Source: an uncultured Eggerthellaceae bacterium
GTDB taxonomy: Bacteria; Actinomycetota; Coriobacteriia; Coriobacteriales; Eggerthellaceae
DNA: 6,716 bases
Direction of reading: 5' to 3'
Assembly (NCBI GenBank): GCA_910585565.1
Contig: CAJUFC010000011.1
Coordinates: forward strand, 1-6,716
In this document: positions 1-5,212 of the stretch, piece after piece
How positions within the stretch are numbered: the first letter of the stretch is position 1
Layout of the letters: each line of letters starts with the position of its first letter
Position numbers and translations under genes: made by a program
Notes under the pieces: generated by a model
Seen by the model: the letters and a program-made list of their open reading frames with translations, nothing else
Told to the model about the DNA's origin: nothing
Database searches by the model: none

Positions 1-4
1 CTCT

Positions 5-33
5 TTGCGAAAGCCCCAGCGGGAAGGTACAAT
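5..33 (+). promoter_or_regulatory. Possible sigma70-like promoter at the left edge
   Basis: TTGCGA (5-10) and TACAAT (28-33) are separated by exactly 17 bp, matching 4/6 and 5/6 of the consensus hexamers. If used, transcription would begin near 40 and run through a hairpin (AAGG-CTCTC, loop GCAT, GAGAG-A-CCTT, 44-66) to the terminator at 77-123, giving an RNA of about 85 nt. The segment could equally be the end of a gene entering from the left, so the promoter is only a candidate. Confidence 0.3.
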
Positions 34-76
34 AATGCCCGCAAAGGCTCTCGCATGAGAGACCTTGACACGAGGT

Positions 77-123
77 GCGTGACCCTTCGCCGCCAAGCTT
101 CGGGGTCGCGCGCCTTTCTTTTT
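77..123 (+). terminator. Rho-independent terminator, plus strand
   Basis: GCGTGACCC (77-85) pairs with GGGTCGCGC (103-111) over 9 bp including one G-U pair, around a 17-nt loop. The T-rich tract CCTTTCTTTTT (113-123) follows. It ends transcription coming from the left edge, from either an off-window gene or the candidate short RNA, and faces the minus-strand terminator at 166-213. The two transcription units therefore converge here. Confidence 0.6.
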
Positions 124-165
124 GCGCTTACTGTTGCAAGCGCTTCTTATAAATATGGGATGTCC

Positions 166-213
166 AAAGAAAAAAGAGGTTGGCGCATCCCGCAATGGAA
201 TGCGCCATTAACC
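166..213 (-). terminator. Rho-independent terminator of the candidate small RNA
   Basis: On the minus strand TGGCGCAT (207-200) pairs with ATGCGCCA (188-181) around an 11-nt loop. Skipping three unpaired bases, GGT (213-211) and ACC (180-178) add three more pairs. The tract TCTTTTTTCTTT follows at once (177-166). The loop holds CCATTGC, complementary to an upstream loop at 237-231, so a kissing interaction is possible. Confidence 0.5.
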
Positions 214-241
214 GCAAAAAGCGCTTAGTCCCATTGCCTTC

Positions 242-346
242 TTGCGGAGAAGTCAACTTACGTAGCCAATATAGCGTACAAGTGGACGAGCGCTTGTTGC
301 CAAGCGTCTTCGCTATATTGGCAGTATTCAATTAACTTCTCCGCAA
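242..346. repeat. Two-part inverted repeat with nested apical hairpin
   Basis: TTGCGGAGAAGT (242-253) and its exact complement (335-346) form the outer arms. GCCAATATAGCG (265-276) and its exact complement (311-322) form the inner arms. Spacers of 11 and 12 bp between outer and inner arms are partly complementary. A third pair, CGCTTG/CAAGCG (291-296, 301-306), sits at the centre. As DNA it could be a cruciform or a protein site; as minus-strand RNA it is the main hairpin of the candidate small RNA. No flanking target duplication was seen, so a mobile-element origin is unsupported. Confidence 0.8.
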
Positions 347-351
347 CGCCT

Positions 352-380
352 ATAGTACCTGATTCCCCAACCACTGTCAT
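352..380 (-). promoter_or_regulatory. Sigma70-like promoter for the candidate small RNA
   Basis: On the minus strand ATGACA (380-375) lies 17 bp before TACTAT (357-352), each 5/6 to consensus. The predicted start near 345-346 coincides with the first base of the long hairpin. A small dyad ACAC-N5-GTGT (393-405) lies just upstream of the -35 and could bind a regulator. The agreement between promoter spacing and hairpin boundary is the main argument for a real transcript. Confidence 0.5.
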
Positions 381-528
381 GAGAACCAAATAACACGTAT
401 AGTGTGCACGAAATCTCCACCGCATGTACGACTGAGGCCGCCATCGAACACGCTCGATTGACGACCCTCCCCTCACTACATGCGACAAAAATGCGACGTG
501 GCACCCATGATCTGCTTGCGCACCACGC

Positions 529-557
529 AAAAGGGGCGCAGCCGATGGCTGCGCCCC
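529..557 (-). terminator. Rho-independent terminator after the SDR gene
   Basis: A perfect 11-bp stem, GGGGCGCAGCC with GGCTGCGCCCC (533-543 and 547-557), has a 3-nt loop. On the minus strand TTTT (532-529) follows directly. It starts 26 bp past the stop codon of the dehydrogenase gene and closes that transcription unit, separating it from the candidate RNA region to the left. Positions 381-528 hold no feature I can support beyond short dyads. Confidence 0.85.
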
Positions 558-583
558 TCATCGATGCGATATGGCTTCGTGCG

Positions 584-1384
584 CTACGGACGCAGGCCCA
601 TGCCGCCTTCCAGCGTCAGCGTCTCGCCGCTCATGAACTTGAAGTCGGGGTTGGCGAGCTGCACCACGACGCGGCCGATCTCGGCCTCCACGTCGCCGTA
701 GTGACCCATCGGAGGCATGTGCACGTTGGCCTCGAATGCCTCGGGATACTGCTCCTGGAAGTTCTCCAGCGCTGCCGTCCATGCCAGCGGGCACACCACG
801 TTCACGTTGATGCCGTCAGGGCCCCACTCGGTGGCAGCCACGCGGCTCATGCCGCGGATGCCCTCCTTGGCAGCCGCATACGCCACTTGCCCGTAGTTGC
901 CGAACAGCCCCGCGCCGCTGGCGAAATTGATGACCGAGCCCTTGGTCTTTTTGAGGTGCGGATAGCACGCCTGCATGTAGTAGAACGTCGCATACAGCCC
1001 CGAATAGACGGCCAGGTCGAACTGATTGGTGGTGTGGTCGGCGATGGTGACGCCCGAGGCCGAGGCCTGCGCGTTGTTGACGAGCACGTCGATGCGGCCG
1101 AACTCCGCGATGGCGGCGTCGATGACGGCCTGCACGGTCGCCTGGTTGTCGGTGCCGGCAGCGACATCTGCCTGCATGGCCAGCACGCGAACGCCGTGCT
1201 CGCCCTCAAGCCGGCTCTTGGCTTCCTCGAGCTTCTTCACGTTGCGCCCGGTGATTACGAGGTTGGCCCCCTCCTTGGCATATGCCGTGGCGATGCCATA
1301 CCCGATCGAGCCCGGAGAGCCATCCTTGAGCGCCGCGAACCCGCCGCCGGTGATGATCGCTGTCTTTCCCTCGAGAAAACCCAT
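584..1384 (-). CDS. SDR-family oxidoreductase, 12-alpha-hydroxysteroid dehydrogenase-like
   Basis: This is a 266-residue, full-length classical short-chain dehydrogenase, a cytosolic NAD(P)-dependent alcohol/ketone oxidoreductase. The Rossmann glycine motif is stretched: TGGG (12-15), a short insert, then GSIGYG (25-30). TGRN (45-48) after strand beta2 favours NADP. NNAQ (103-106) replaces the usual NNAG, and the catalytic residues are S156, Y169 and K173 (YAAAK). From memory, segments such as NNAQASASG, YSGLYATFYYM, SVINFASGAGLFG and RVAATEWG closely match characterised clostridial 12-alpha-HSDHs, which oxidise the C12 hydroxyl of bile acids. Class membership is therefore near certain, and bile-acid activity is an inference. 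The start is set by the RBS GGAAGGAA (1396-1389), 4 nt upstream. The gene lies 36 bp after the DUF308 gene, possibly cotranscribed, and ends at a strong terminator. An SDR acting on another substrate is the main alternative. Confidence 0.9.
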   Translation of the reverse strand: MGFLEGKTAIITGGGFAALKDGSPGSIGYGIATAYAKEGANLVITGRNVKKLEEAKSRLEGEHGVRVLAMQADVAAGTDNQATVQAVIDAAIAEFGRIDVLVNNAQASASGVTIADHTTNQFDLAVYSGLYATFYYMQACYPHLKKTKGSVINFASGAGLFGNYGQVAYAAAKEGIRGMSRVAATEWGPDGINVNVVCPLAWTAALENFQEQYPEAFEANVHMPPMGHYGDVEAEIGRVVVQLANPDFKFMSGETLTLEGGMGLRP

Positions 1385-1439
1385 GTGCTTCCTTCCGTCA
1401 TTCGTATAAATGACATGATTTTACATGTACGGAAGGCAC
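1385..1439 (-). promoter_or_regulatory. Hairpin that can mask the SDR ribosome-binding site
   Basis: The SDR Shine-Dalgarno lies in the arm 1391-1398, which is exactly complementary over 8 bp to 1429-1436 at the 3' end of the upstream DUF308 gene. GTG/CAC extends the pairing after a small bulge. Inside the loop is a second dyad, GTCATT-N6-AATGAC (1397-1402, 1409-1414), and the palindrome TACATGTA (1422-1429) overlaps the DUF308 stop. An AT-rich TTATAC could be a weak -10 for the SDR, but no good -35 is seen. Translational coupling or a repressor site are both possible. Confidence 0.4.
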
Positions 1440-1957
1440 TTCGGGCACATGAACCCGTAAACGCACATCATGGCACCGCGCCATGCGAGGAAGAACCCGA
1501 GGAACCAGACGAAATAGGCCGGATTAACGAAGAAAAGGATGCCGATGACGATGGAGAGGATGCCGTTGAGCAGCGTGAGCACCCAAACCGACCCCATCGA
1601 GCGCATGCCCACCGACGCCACGATCACCATGATGCCATAGAAGATGACGAACATGCCCGCAAGCCACGGCAGCACCTGGGCAGCAGCAATCGGATGGATG
1701 ATGAACATCGCTCCCAAGATGATGTCGAGGATCGCGTTCACGAGAATCCAGCCCGCCCCTTGGGTCATGGTGCGCACGCGGAAGTATTGGGACAGGTCGG
1801 CCCCTCCCGCGAATAAGAACATGACGCCTGCGACGATGGCGAGCGTCACGAGGGTCATGCCCGGCCAGAGCATGATGACGAAGGCGCTGATAACGAGCAG
1901 GATGCCAATGACGATCATGCCCCAGTCGCGTTTTTTCTGCGAAGCCGTACCAGTCAT
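1421..1957 (-). CDS. HdeD/DUF308-family integral membrane protein
   Basis: A 178-residue protein with about six hydrophobic segments (roughly 12-31, 36-52, 69-87, 94-116, 124-144 and 147-166) after a short basic N-terminus with KKR at 8-10. Size, the WPGMTL loop after TM1 and the three hairpin-like TM pairs fit the HdeD family (PF03729), known in E. coli for acid resistance; the molecular role is unsettled. The start at 1957 is chosen because AGGAAAGGAG lies 7 nt upstream. An in-frame ATG eleven codons further out (1990) lacks such a site and falls in the leader dyad. The C-terminus is unusual for carrying C165 and a CPKC motif (171-174) right before the end, possibly a metal- or redox-sensitive tail. 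It has its own promoter and may be cotranscribed with the SDR gene downstream. Confidence 0.85.
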   Translation of the reverse strand: MTGTASQKKRDWGMIVIGILLVISAFVIMLWPGMTLVTLAIVAGVMFLFAGGADLSQYFRVRTMTQGAGWILVNAILDIILGAMFIIHPIAAAQVLPWLAGMFVIFYGIMVIVASVGMRSMGSVWVLTLLNGILSIVIGILFFVNPAYFVWFLGFFLAWRGAMMCVYGFMCPKCLPYM

Positions 1958-1976
1958 GGTGCTTCTCCTTTCCTCG

Positions 1977-2021
1977 GTGTCTTGAGACACGATTGTACCG
2001 AGACGCCCATGCCGTCATGAA
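1977..2021 (-). promoter_or_regulatory. Promoter and start-site dyad for the DUF308 gene
   Basis: On the minus strand TACAAT (1997-1992) is a 5/6 match to -10. TTCATG (2021-2016), 18 bp upstream, is a weak -35. Directly downstream the palindrome GTGTCT-TG-AGACAC (1977-1990) spans the predicted start of transcription, a typical position for a repressor operator. It could instead form a short leader hairpin. The translation start of the gene is 19 bp beyond it. Confidence 0.45.
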
Positions 2022-2054
2022 GCGCCGCACCATCCTGTCACCGGGCTGCAACCC

Positions 2055-2121
2055 AAAGGAAAGAACGCGCGCTGCCGAGTCGGGCGTGCGCGCCGCCGGG
2101 CACCCGTGCCAGGCGCCCGGC
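2055..2121 (-). terminator. Double-hairpin terminator region after the permease gene
   Basis: On the minus strand the stop codon runs into GCCGGGCGCC, which pairs with GGTGCCCGGC over 10 bp including one G-U (2121-2112 with 2104-2095). A second weaker stem GCGCGC/GCGCGC (2093-2088, 2072-2067) follows, and then the T-rich tract TTCTTTCCTTT (2065-2055). The first hairpin alone has no U tract, so the second with its tail is the more likely intrinsic terminator. Confidence 0.5.
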
Positions 2122-3107
2122 TAGAAGGAGAGCCCCAGCTCCCCCACGACGATGCCGGCAACGACGCCGATGGCCCACAAGGCCGCGATGATGCCGAGGT
2201 TTTGGCCTGCATGACGATTGGTGCGACACAGCACCAAAAGCCCGATGCCGGCCGAGACGAGCAGCCCCGCCAGCATGGCGCCTGACCCCAGCACGCCTTG
2301 GATGTAGAGCTGCGCGATAACGAGCGAAGCCGCGCAGTTGGGGATGAGGCCCACCAGGGCCGCCACCATGATCGAGAAGACGGAGTCGCCGCCAAGCACC
2401 GCCACGAGCGCGTCTTCGCCCACGGTCTCCAAGACCGCGTTCAGCACCAGCGTGATGAGCATCACGAACAAGAGAATCTGCAGCGTGTGCTTGAGGGCAC
2501 TCTTGAAGATGGAGCCCCAGCCGTACTTGTGGTCTTGAGAATGGTCGTGCTCGTGCCCGCGCGCACGCGCCGAATCCTCGCAATGCTCATAGACGCGCAC
2601 CGGGCTCTGTAGGCACGTCTCGCAGTCCTCCTCGCAGCCGCAGTTCGCCTCGGCGCACAGCTCGTGTATCTTGAGCTCGACGACCTCGCGCCGGCGCGCC
2701 AGCCTCGCAACCAAATCGACGACGAACCCGACGACGATGCCGATGGCGAGCTTGATCCCCAAGATGGAGAAGATGGTCGACAACGGCACCTGCTCGGCGA
2801 TGAAGATGGGCAGCATCTCGTCTGAGGTAGACAGAAACACAGCGAACAGCGTGCCCAGCGTGATGACGCGCCCCGCATACAGCGTGGCAGCGGCGGCGGA
2901 GAATCCGCACTGGGGCACCACTCCCAAAAGCGACCCCACAATGGGGCCGAAGTTGCCGGCGCGACGAATGGCATCCTGCGTGCGCGCGCCCGTCATATGC
3001 TCAAGCCACTCCATGCCGACATACGTCGCGAACAGAAACGGTATGAGGTACAGCGTATCGGCGATCGTATGCTCGATCACATGTTCAACAGTTTCGAAAA
3101 ATTCCAT
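2121..3107 (-). CDS. Putative heavy-metal/manganese exporter, ArsP_2 (PF11449) family permease
   Basis: A 328-residue polytopic membrane protein made of two related halves. The first half carries GVVPQCGFSAAAATLY (62-77) and the second GLIPNCAASLVIAQLY (253-268), an internal repeat with a conserved Pro-X-Cys in each. The halves are joined by a cytosolic linker rich in possible metal ligands: C151, C156, C158, C162, C165, H175, C176 and the cluster HEHDH (185-189) plus H193. Family members are annotated as arsenic efflux or putative manganese transporters, mostly without experimental proof, so the ion is uncertain. The start at MEFFETVEHV fits the family's N-terminal EHxIE-type segment, but no Shine-Dalgarno precedes it. 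A -10-like TAAAAT lies only 9 nt upstream, so a leaderless message is possible. It follows groEL by 83 bp, past the groEL terminator, and reads into a terminator region at its own stop. Confidence 0.85.
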   Translation of the reverse strand: MEFFETVEHVIEHTIADTLYLIPFLFATYVGMEWLEHMTGARTQDAIRRAGNFGPIVGSLLGVVPQCGFSAAAATLYAGRVITLGTLFAVFLSTSDEMLPIFIAEQVPLSTIFSILGIKLAIGIVVGFVVDLVARLARRREVVELKIHELCAEANCGCEEDCETCLQSPVRVYEHCEDSARARGHEHDHSQDHKYGWGSIFKSALKHTLQILLFVMLITLVLNAVLETVGEDALVAVLGGDSVFSIMVAALVGLIPNCAASLVIAQLYIQGVLGSGAMLAGLLVSAGIGLLVLCRTNRHAGQNLGIIAALWAIGVVAGIVVGELGLSF

Positions 3108-3116
3108 AGTGAATCT

Positions 3117-3122
3117 ATTTTA
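3117..3122 (-). promoter_or_regulatory. Candidate -10 element for the permease gene
   Basis: TAAAAT on the minus strand (5/6 to consensus) lies 9 nt before the ATG, within an AT-rich stretch just after the groEL terminator. No -35 is recognisable at 16-18 bp, where the terminator stem lies. A short dyad TCTA-TTT-TAGA (3114-3124) overlaps it and could be an operator. If used, the mRNA would start at or within two bases of the ATG. Weak, but no other promoter is seen in the gap. Confidence 0.3.
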
Positions 3123-3126
3123 GAAT

Positions 3127-3155
3127 AAAAAGGCACCTCCGGAGAGGTGCCTTTT
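3127..3155 (-). terminator. Rho-independent terminator of groESL
   Basis: The perfect 8-bp stem GGCACCTC/GAGGTGCC (3132-3139, 3144-3151) has a 4-nt loop and is flanked by AAAAA and TTTT. On the minus strand the stem is followed by TTTTTATT, a strong intrinsic terminator 36 bp past the groEL stop. Its symmetry would also allow it to work on the plus strand. The permease ATG lies only 20 bp beyond, so that gene depends on readthrough or on its own promoter. Confidence 0.9.
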
Positions 3156-3190
3156 GCAAGTGATGCGCAGGAGCGCAAGCGACTGGCGGA

Positions 3191-4819
3191 TTAGTACATC
3201 CCGCCGCCACCGCCCATGGCGCCAGCCAGGGCGGACAGATCCGGACCCTCGCTGGGAATCTCGTTGATGGTCGCCTCGGTGATGAGGATGAGCGATGCCA
3301 CGGACGCGGCCGACTGAAGCGCGGTGCGGGTGACCTTGACCGGGTCGTTGACGCCCATCTTGATCATGTCTCCCCACTCGCCGCTCTTGTAGTTGCGGCC
3401 CGTGCCAGCCTTGGCCTTCTTGACCTCGGCCACCTCGACGGAACCCTCGTAGCCGGCGTTCTCGGCGATGGCGCGCAGCGGAGCCTCCAGAGCGCGACGG
3501 ATGATGTCGACGCCCACCTGCTCGTCAGCATCCACCTTGAGCGCGTCGAGCGAGGAGATGGCATTCACCAGCGCAACACCGCCGCCCGGCACGATGCCCT
3601 CCTCGACGGCCGCGCGCGTTGCCTGCAGCGCGTCCTCGATGCGGGACTTCTTCTCCTTGAGCTCAGACTCGGTGGCAGCGCCCACCTTGAGCACGGCCAC
3701 GCCGCCGGAGAGCTTGGACAGACGCTCCTGCAGCTTCTCGCGGTCGAAGTCGCTCTCGGTGCGCTCCATCTCGGCCTTGATCTGGCTGATGCGGCCCTCG
3801 ATCTCCTTCTTGTCGCCAGCGCCATCGACGATGAGCGCATTGTCTTTGGTGACCTTGACGGTCTTGGCGGTGCCCATCATGTCGACGGTGGCGTCAGCCA
3901 GCGTCATGCCGAAGTCCTTGTCGATGACCTGGGCGCCCGTGACGGCAGCGATGTCCTCGAGGATGCGCTTGCGGCGATCGCCGAAGCCCGGCGCCTTGAT
4001 GGCGACGACGTTGAGCGTGCCGCGCAGCTTGTTGAGCAAAAGCGTGGCCAGAGCCTCGCCCTCGACGTCCTCGGCAACGAGGAACAGCGGACGACCCGAG
4101 CGCATGACCTCTTCCAGCAGCGGGATGAAGTCCTGCACGTTGGAGACCTTCTGGTCGGTGAGCAGGATGTAGGGGTCCTTGAGGACGGCCTCCATCTTCT
4201 CCATGTCGGTGGCCATGTAGGGGCTGATATAGCCGCGGTCGTACTGCATGCCCTCGACAATGTCCATCTCCAGGCCGAAGGTCTGAGACTCCTCCACCGA
4301 GATGGCGCCATCCTTGCCGACAGCCGCCATGGCCTCGGCGATCTTCTCGCCGATGGTGGCGTCTCCTGCCGAGATGGTGCCGACGTTGGCGATCTGCTCT
4401 TTGGTGGAAACCGGGGTGGAGCTGCCCTTGATCGCCTCGACGACCGCCTCGGTGGCAGCGTCGATGCCGCGGCGGATGGCAAGCGCGTCAGAGCCGGCCG
4501 TCACGTTCTTGATGCCGTCAGACACGATGACGTCAGCAAGCAGAGTCGCAGTGGTGGTGCCGTCGCCGGCAACGTCGTTGGTCTTGACAGCCACCTCGCG
4601 CACGAGCTGCGCGCCCATGTTCTCGATCGGGTCCTCCAGCTCGACCTCCTTGGCGACGGTGACGCCATCGTTGGTGATGGTGGGCGCGCCATAGGACTTC
4701 TCGAGAGCGACGTAGCGGCCCTTGGGGCCCAGCGTCACCTTGACCGCGTCAGCGAGCTTGGACACGCCCGACGCAAGGCCAGAGCGAGCATCAGCGTCGA
4801 ACTTGATTTCCTTAGCCAT
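3191..4819 (-). CDS. groEL: Chaperonin GroEL (HSP60), 60 kDa subunit
   Basis: Full-length, 542 residues, the normal size for the ring-forming ATP-dependent chaperonin that encloses unfolded proteins in the cytosol with GroES as lid. Visible hallmarks are VTLGPKGR (28-35), TNDGV (49-53), the ATP-binding GDGTTT (85-90), the catalytic-region aspartate D396 in IEDALQATR, the family signature AAVEEGIVPGGG (403-414) and the apical-domain KAPGFGDRRK (275-284). The flexible tail is reduced to MGGGGGMY, so it has one short glycine run rather than repeated GGM units. The start is fixed by the N-terminal AKEIKFDADAR and by an AAAGGAA site (4836-4829 region) 9 nt upstream. It is cotranscribed with groES, 17 bp apart, under CIRCE control, and ends at a strong terminator. 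Confidence 0.99.
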   Translation of the reverse strand: MAKEIKFDADARSGLASGVSKLADAVKVTLGPKGRYVALEKSYGAPTITNDGVTVAKEVELEDPIENMGAQLVREVAVKTNDVAGDGTTTATLLADVIVSDGIKNVTAGSDALAIRRGIDAATEAVVEAIKGSSTPVSTKEQIANVGTISAGDATIGEKIAEAMAAVGKDGAISVEESQTFGLEMDIVEGMQYDRGYISPYMATDMEKMEAVLKDPYILLTDQKVSNVQDFIPLLEEVMRSGRPLFLVAEDVEGEALATLLLNKLRGTLNVVAIKAPGFGDRRKRILEDIAAVTGAQVIDKDFGMTLADATVDMMGTAKTVKVTKDNALIVDGAGDKKEIEGRISQIKAEMERTESDFDREKLQERLSKLSGGVAVLKVGAATESELKEKKSRIEDALQATRAAVEEGIVPGGGVALVNAISSLDALKVDADEQVGVDIIRRALEAPLRAIAENAGYEGSVEVAEVKKAKAGTGRNYKSGEWGDMIKMGVNDPVKVTRTALQSAASVASLILITEATINEIPSEGPDLSALAGAMGGGGGMY

Positions 4820-4836
4820 GTTCTCTCGTTCCTTTC

Positions 4837-5124
4837 TTAACCAATGATTGCGTAGATGTCGTCGGCACGGACGATGAGCACCTCACCGTCATCGCACATA
4901 ATCTCGTTGCCGCCGTACTTGCTGTAGACGACGCGGTCGCCCTCCTTGACGGGCATGGGGAGATTCTTGCCCTCCTTGTCCATCTTGCCAGGTCCCACAG
5001 CAACAACGGTGCCGGTCTGCGGCTTTTCCTTGCTGTCGCCAGCGAGATAGAGGCCAGAGGAGGTCTTCTCGACGGTCTCGTCCTGCTTGACGATGACGCG
5101 ATCGCCCAACGGCTTAAGATTCAT
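4837..5124 (-). CDS. groES: Co-chaperonin GroES (HSP10)
   Basis: A 95-residue protein that forms the heptameric lid on the GroEL ring and controls substrate release with ATP hydrolysis. PLGDRV (5-10) opens the beta-barrel. The mobile loop spans about residues 17-33, with the hydrophobic GroEL-contact LYL (25-27). TGTVVAVGPG (37-46), KEGDRVVYSKYGG (60-72) and EVLIVRADDIYAII (81-94) are the expected conserved strands. Length and all segments are normal. AGGAAGG (5138-5132) lies 7 nt before the ATG. It is the first gene of the groESL operon, with a CIRCE-overlapped promoter about 60 bp upstream. Confidence 0.99.
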   Translation of the reverse strand: MNLKPLGDRVIVKQDETVEKTSSGLYLAGDSKEKPQTGTVVAVGPGKMDKEGKNLPMPVKEGDRVVYSKYGGNEIMCDDGEVLIVRADDIYAIIG

Positions 5125-5185
5125 AGCGCGGCCTTCCTTTCAGATATGTGTTACGCACTCAGATTATCTAAGCGAATGTGATGGC

Positions 5186-5212
5186 TTAGCACTCTAACTC
5201 TTTGAGTGCTAA
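5186..5212. promoter_or_regulatory. CIRCE operator (HrcA binding site)
   Basis: TTAGCACTC (5186-5194), nine bases, then GAGTGCTAA (5204-5212): a perfect match to the consensus inverted repeat bound by the repressor HrcA. It overlaps the groES promoter, so HrcA binding would block transcription until heat or misfolded protein titrates GroEL away from HrcA. hrcA itself is not in this window. A further dyad, CTAAGC-N10-GCTTAG (5168-5189), shares one arm with CIRCE and could fold in the 5' leader. Confidence 0.97.

Larger units (their letters stand above)
166..346 (-). ncRNA. Candidate structured small RNA, about 180 nt, family unknown
   Basis: No convincing protein is encoded here, but the minus strand has all the parts of an RNA gene. 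A sigma70-like promoter (352-380) places the start near 346, at the base of a long imperfect hairpin. Its outer 12-bp arm (346-335 with 253-242) extends by about five pairs including G-U. An internal loop and an inner 12-bp stem GCCAATATAGCG/CGCTATATTGGC (322-311 with 276-265) follow. The apical stem CGCTTG/CAAGCG is closed by a GCAA (GNRA) tetraloop on this strand only. Next comes a second hairpin (247-238 with 221-212, one mismatch), then a terminator hairpin with a T-rich tail at 175-166. The length and the long rod broken by an internal loop recall 6S RNA, but I cannot match conserved 6S positions. The alternative is that the repeats are a DNA element or a decayed gene. All pairings were found by eye. 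Confidence 0.5.

Noticed and set aside
1..66. Resemblance of AGCGGGAA...GCCCGCAA to the cobalamin riboswitch core
   Set aside because: The spacing is too short, and the GGTG and the downstream GAAGACCTGCC-type elements are missing. No downstream B12-related gene is visible on that strand.
1..228. Plus-strand frame open from the window edge to a TAG at 226-228
   Set aside because: It runs straight through the terminator at 77-123 and the convergent terminator. Its sequence is not protein-like and other frames end earlier, so a real gene end cannot be chosen.
128..331. Minus-strand 67-codon frame starting with TTG inside the inverted repeat
   Set aside because: The start is a TTG right after a stop, with no ribosome-binding site. 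The frame spans a terminator and the protein shows no family features.
242..346. Inverted repeat as a MITE or insertion-sequence remnant
   Set aside because: The outer arms are only 12 bp before a mismatch zone, no target-site duplication flanks them, and no transposase fragment is recognisable.
258..380. Minus-strand 40-codon frame starting at ATG (380), with a protein-like stretch EKLIEYCQYSEDAW
   Set aside because: It has no Shine-Dalgarno, its start codon overlaps the -35 of the RNA promoter, and its bases are explained by the inverted-repeat arms. It remains the main alternative to the RNA interpretation and should be tested by conservation.
443..458. Dyad ATCGA-N6-TCGAT
   Set aside because: Only 5-bp arms, and not placed against any promoter or gene start.
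404..1816. Very long open frame on the plus strand, antisense to the SDR and DUF308 genes
   Set aside because: Its predicted protein is dominated by His, Arg, Asp and Glu, as expected from reading GC-rich genes backwards. It has no recognisable domain, runs through a strong terminator, and is fully overlapped by two well-supported genes.
3468..4172. Plus-strand frame of 234 codons antisense to groEL
   Set aside because: Ser-rich shadow of groEL codon usage, with no domain or ribosome-binding site.
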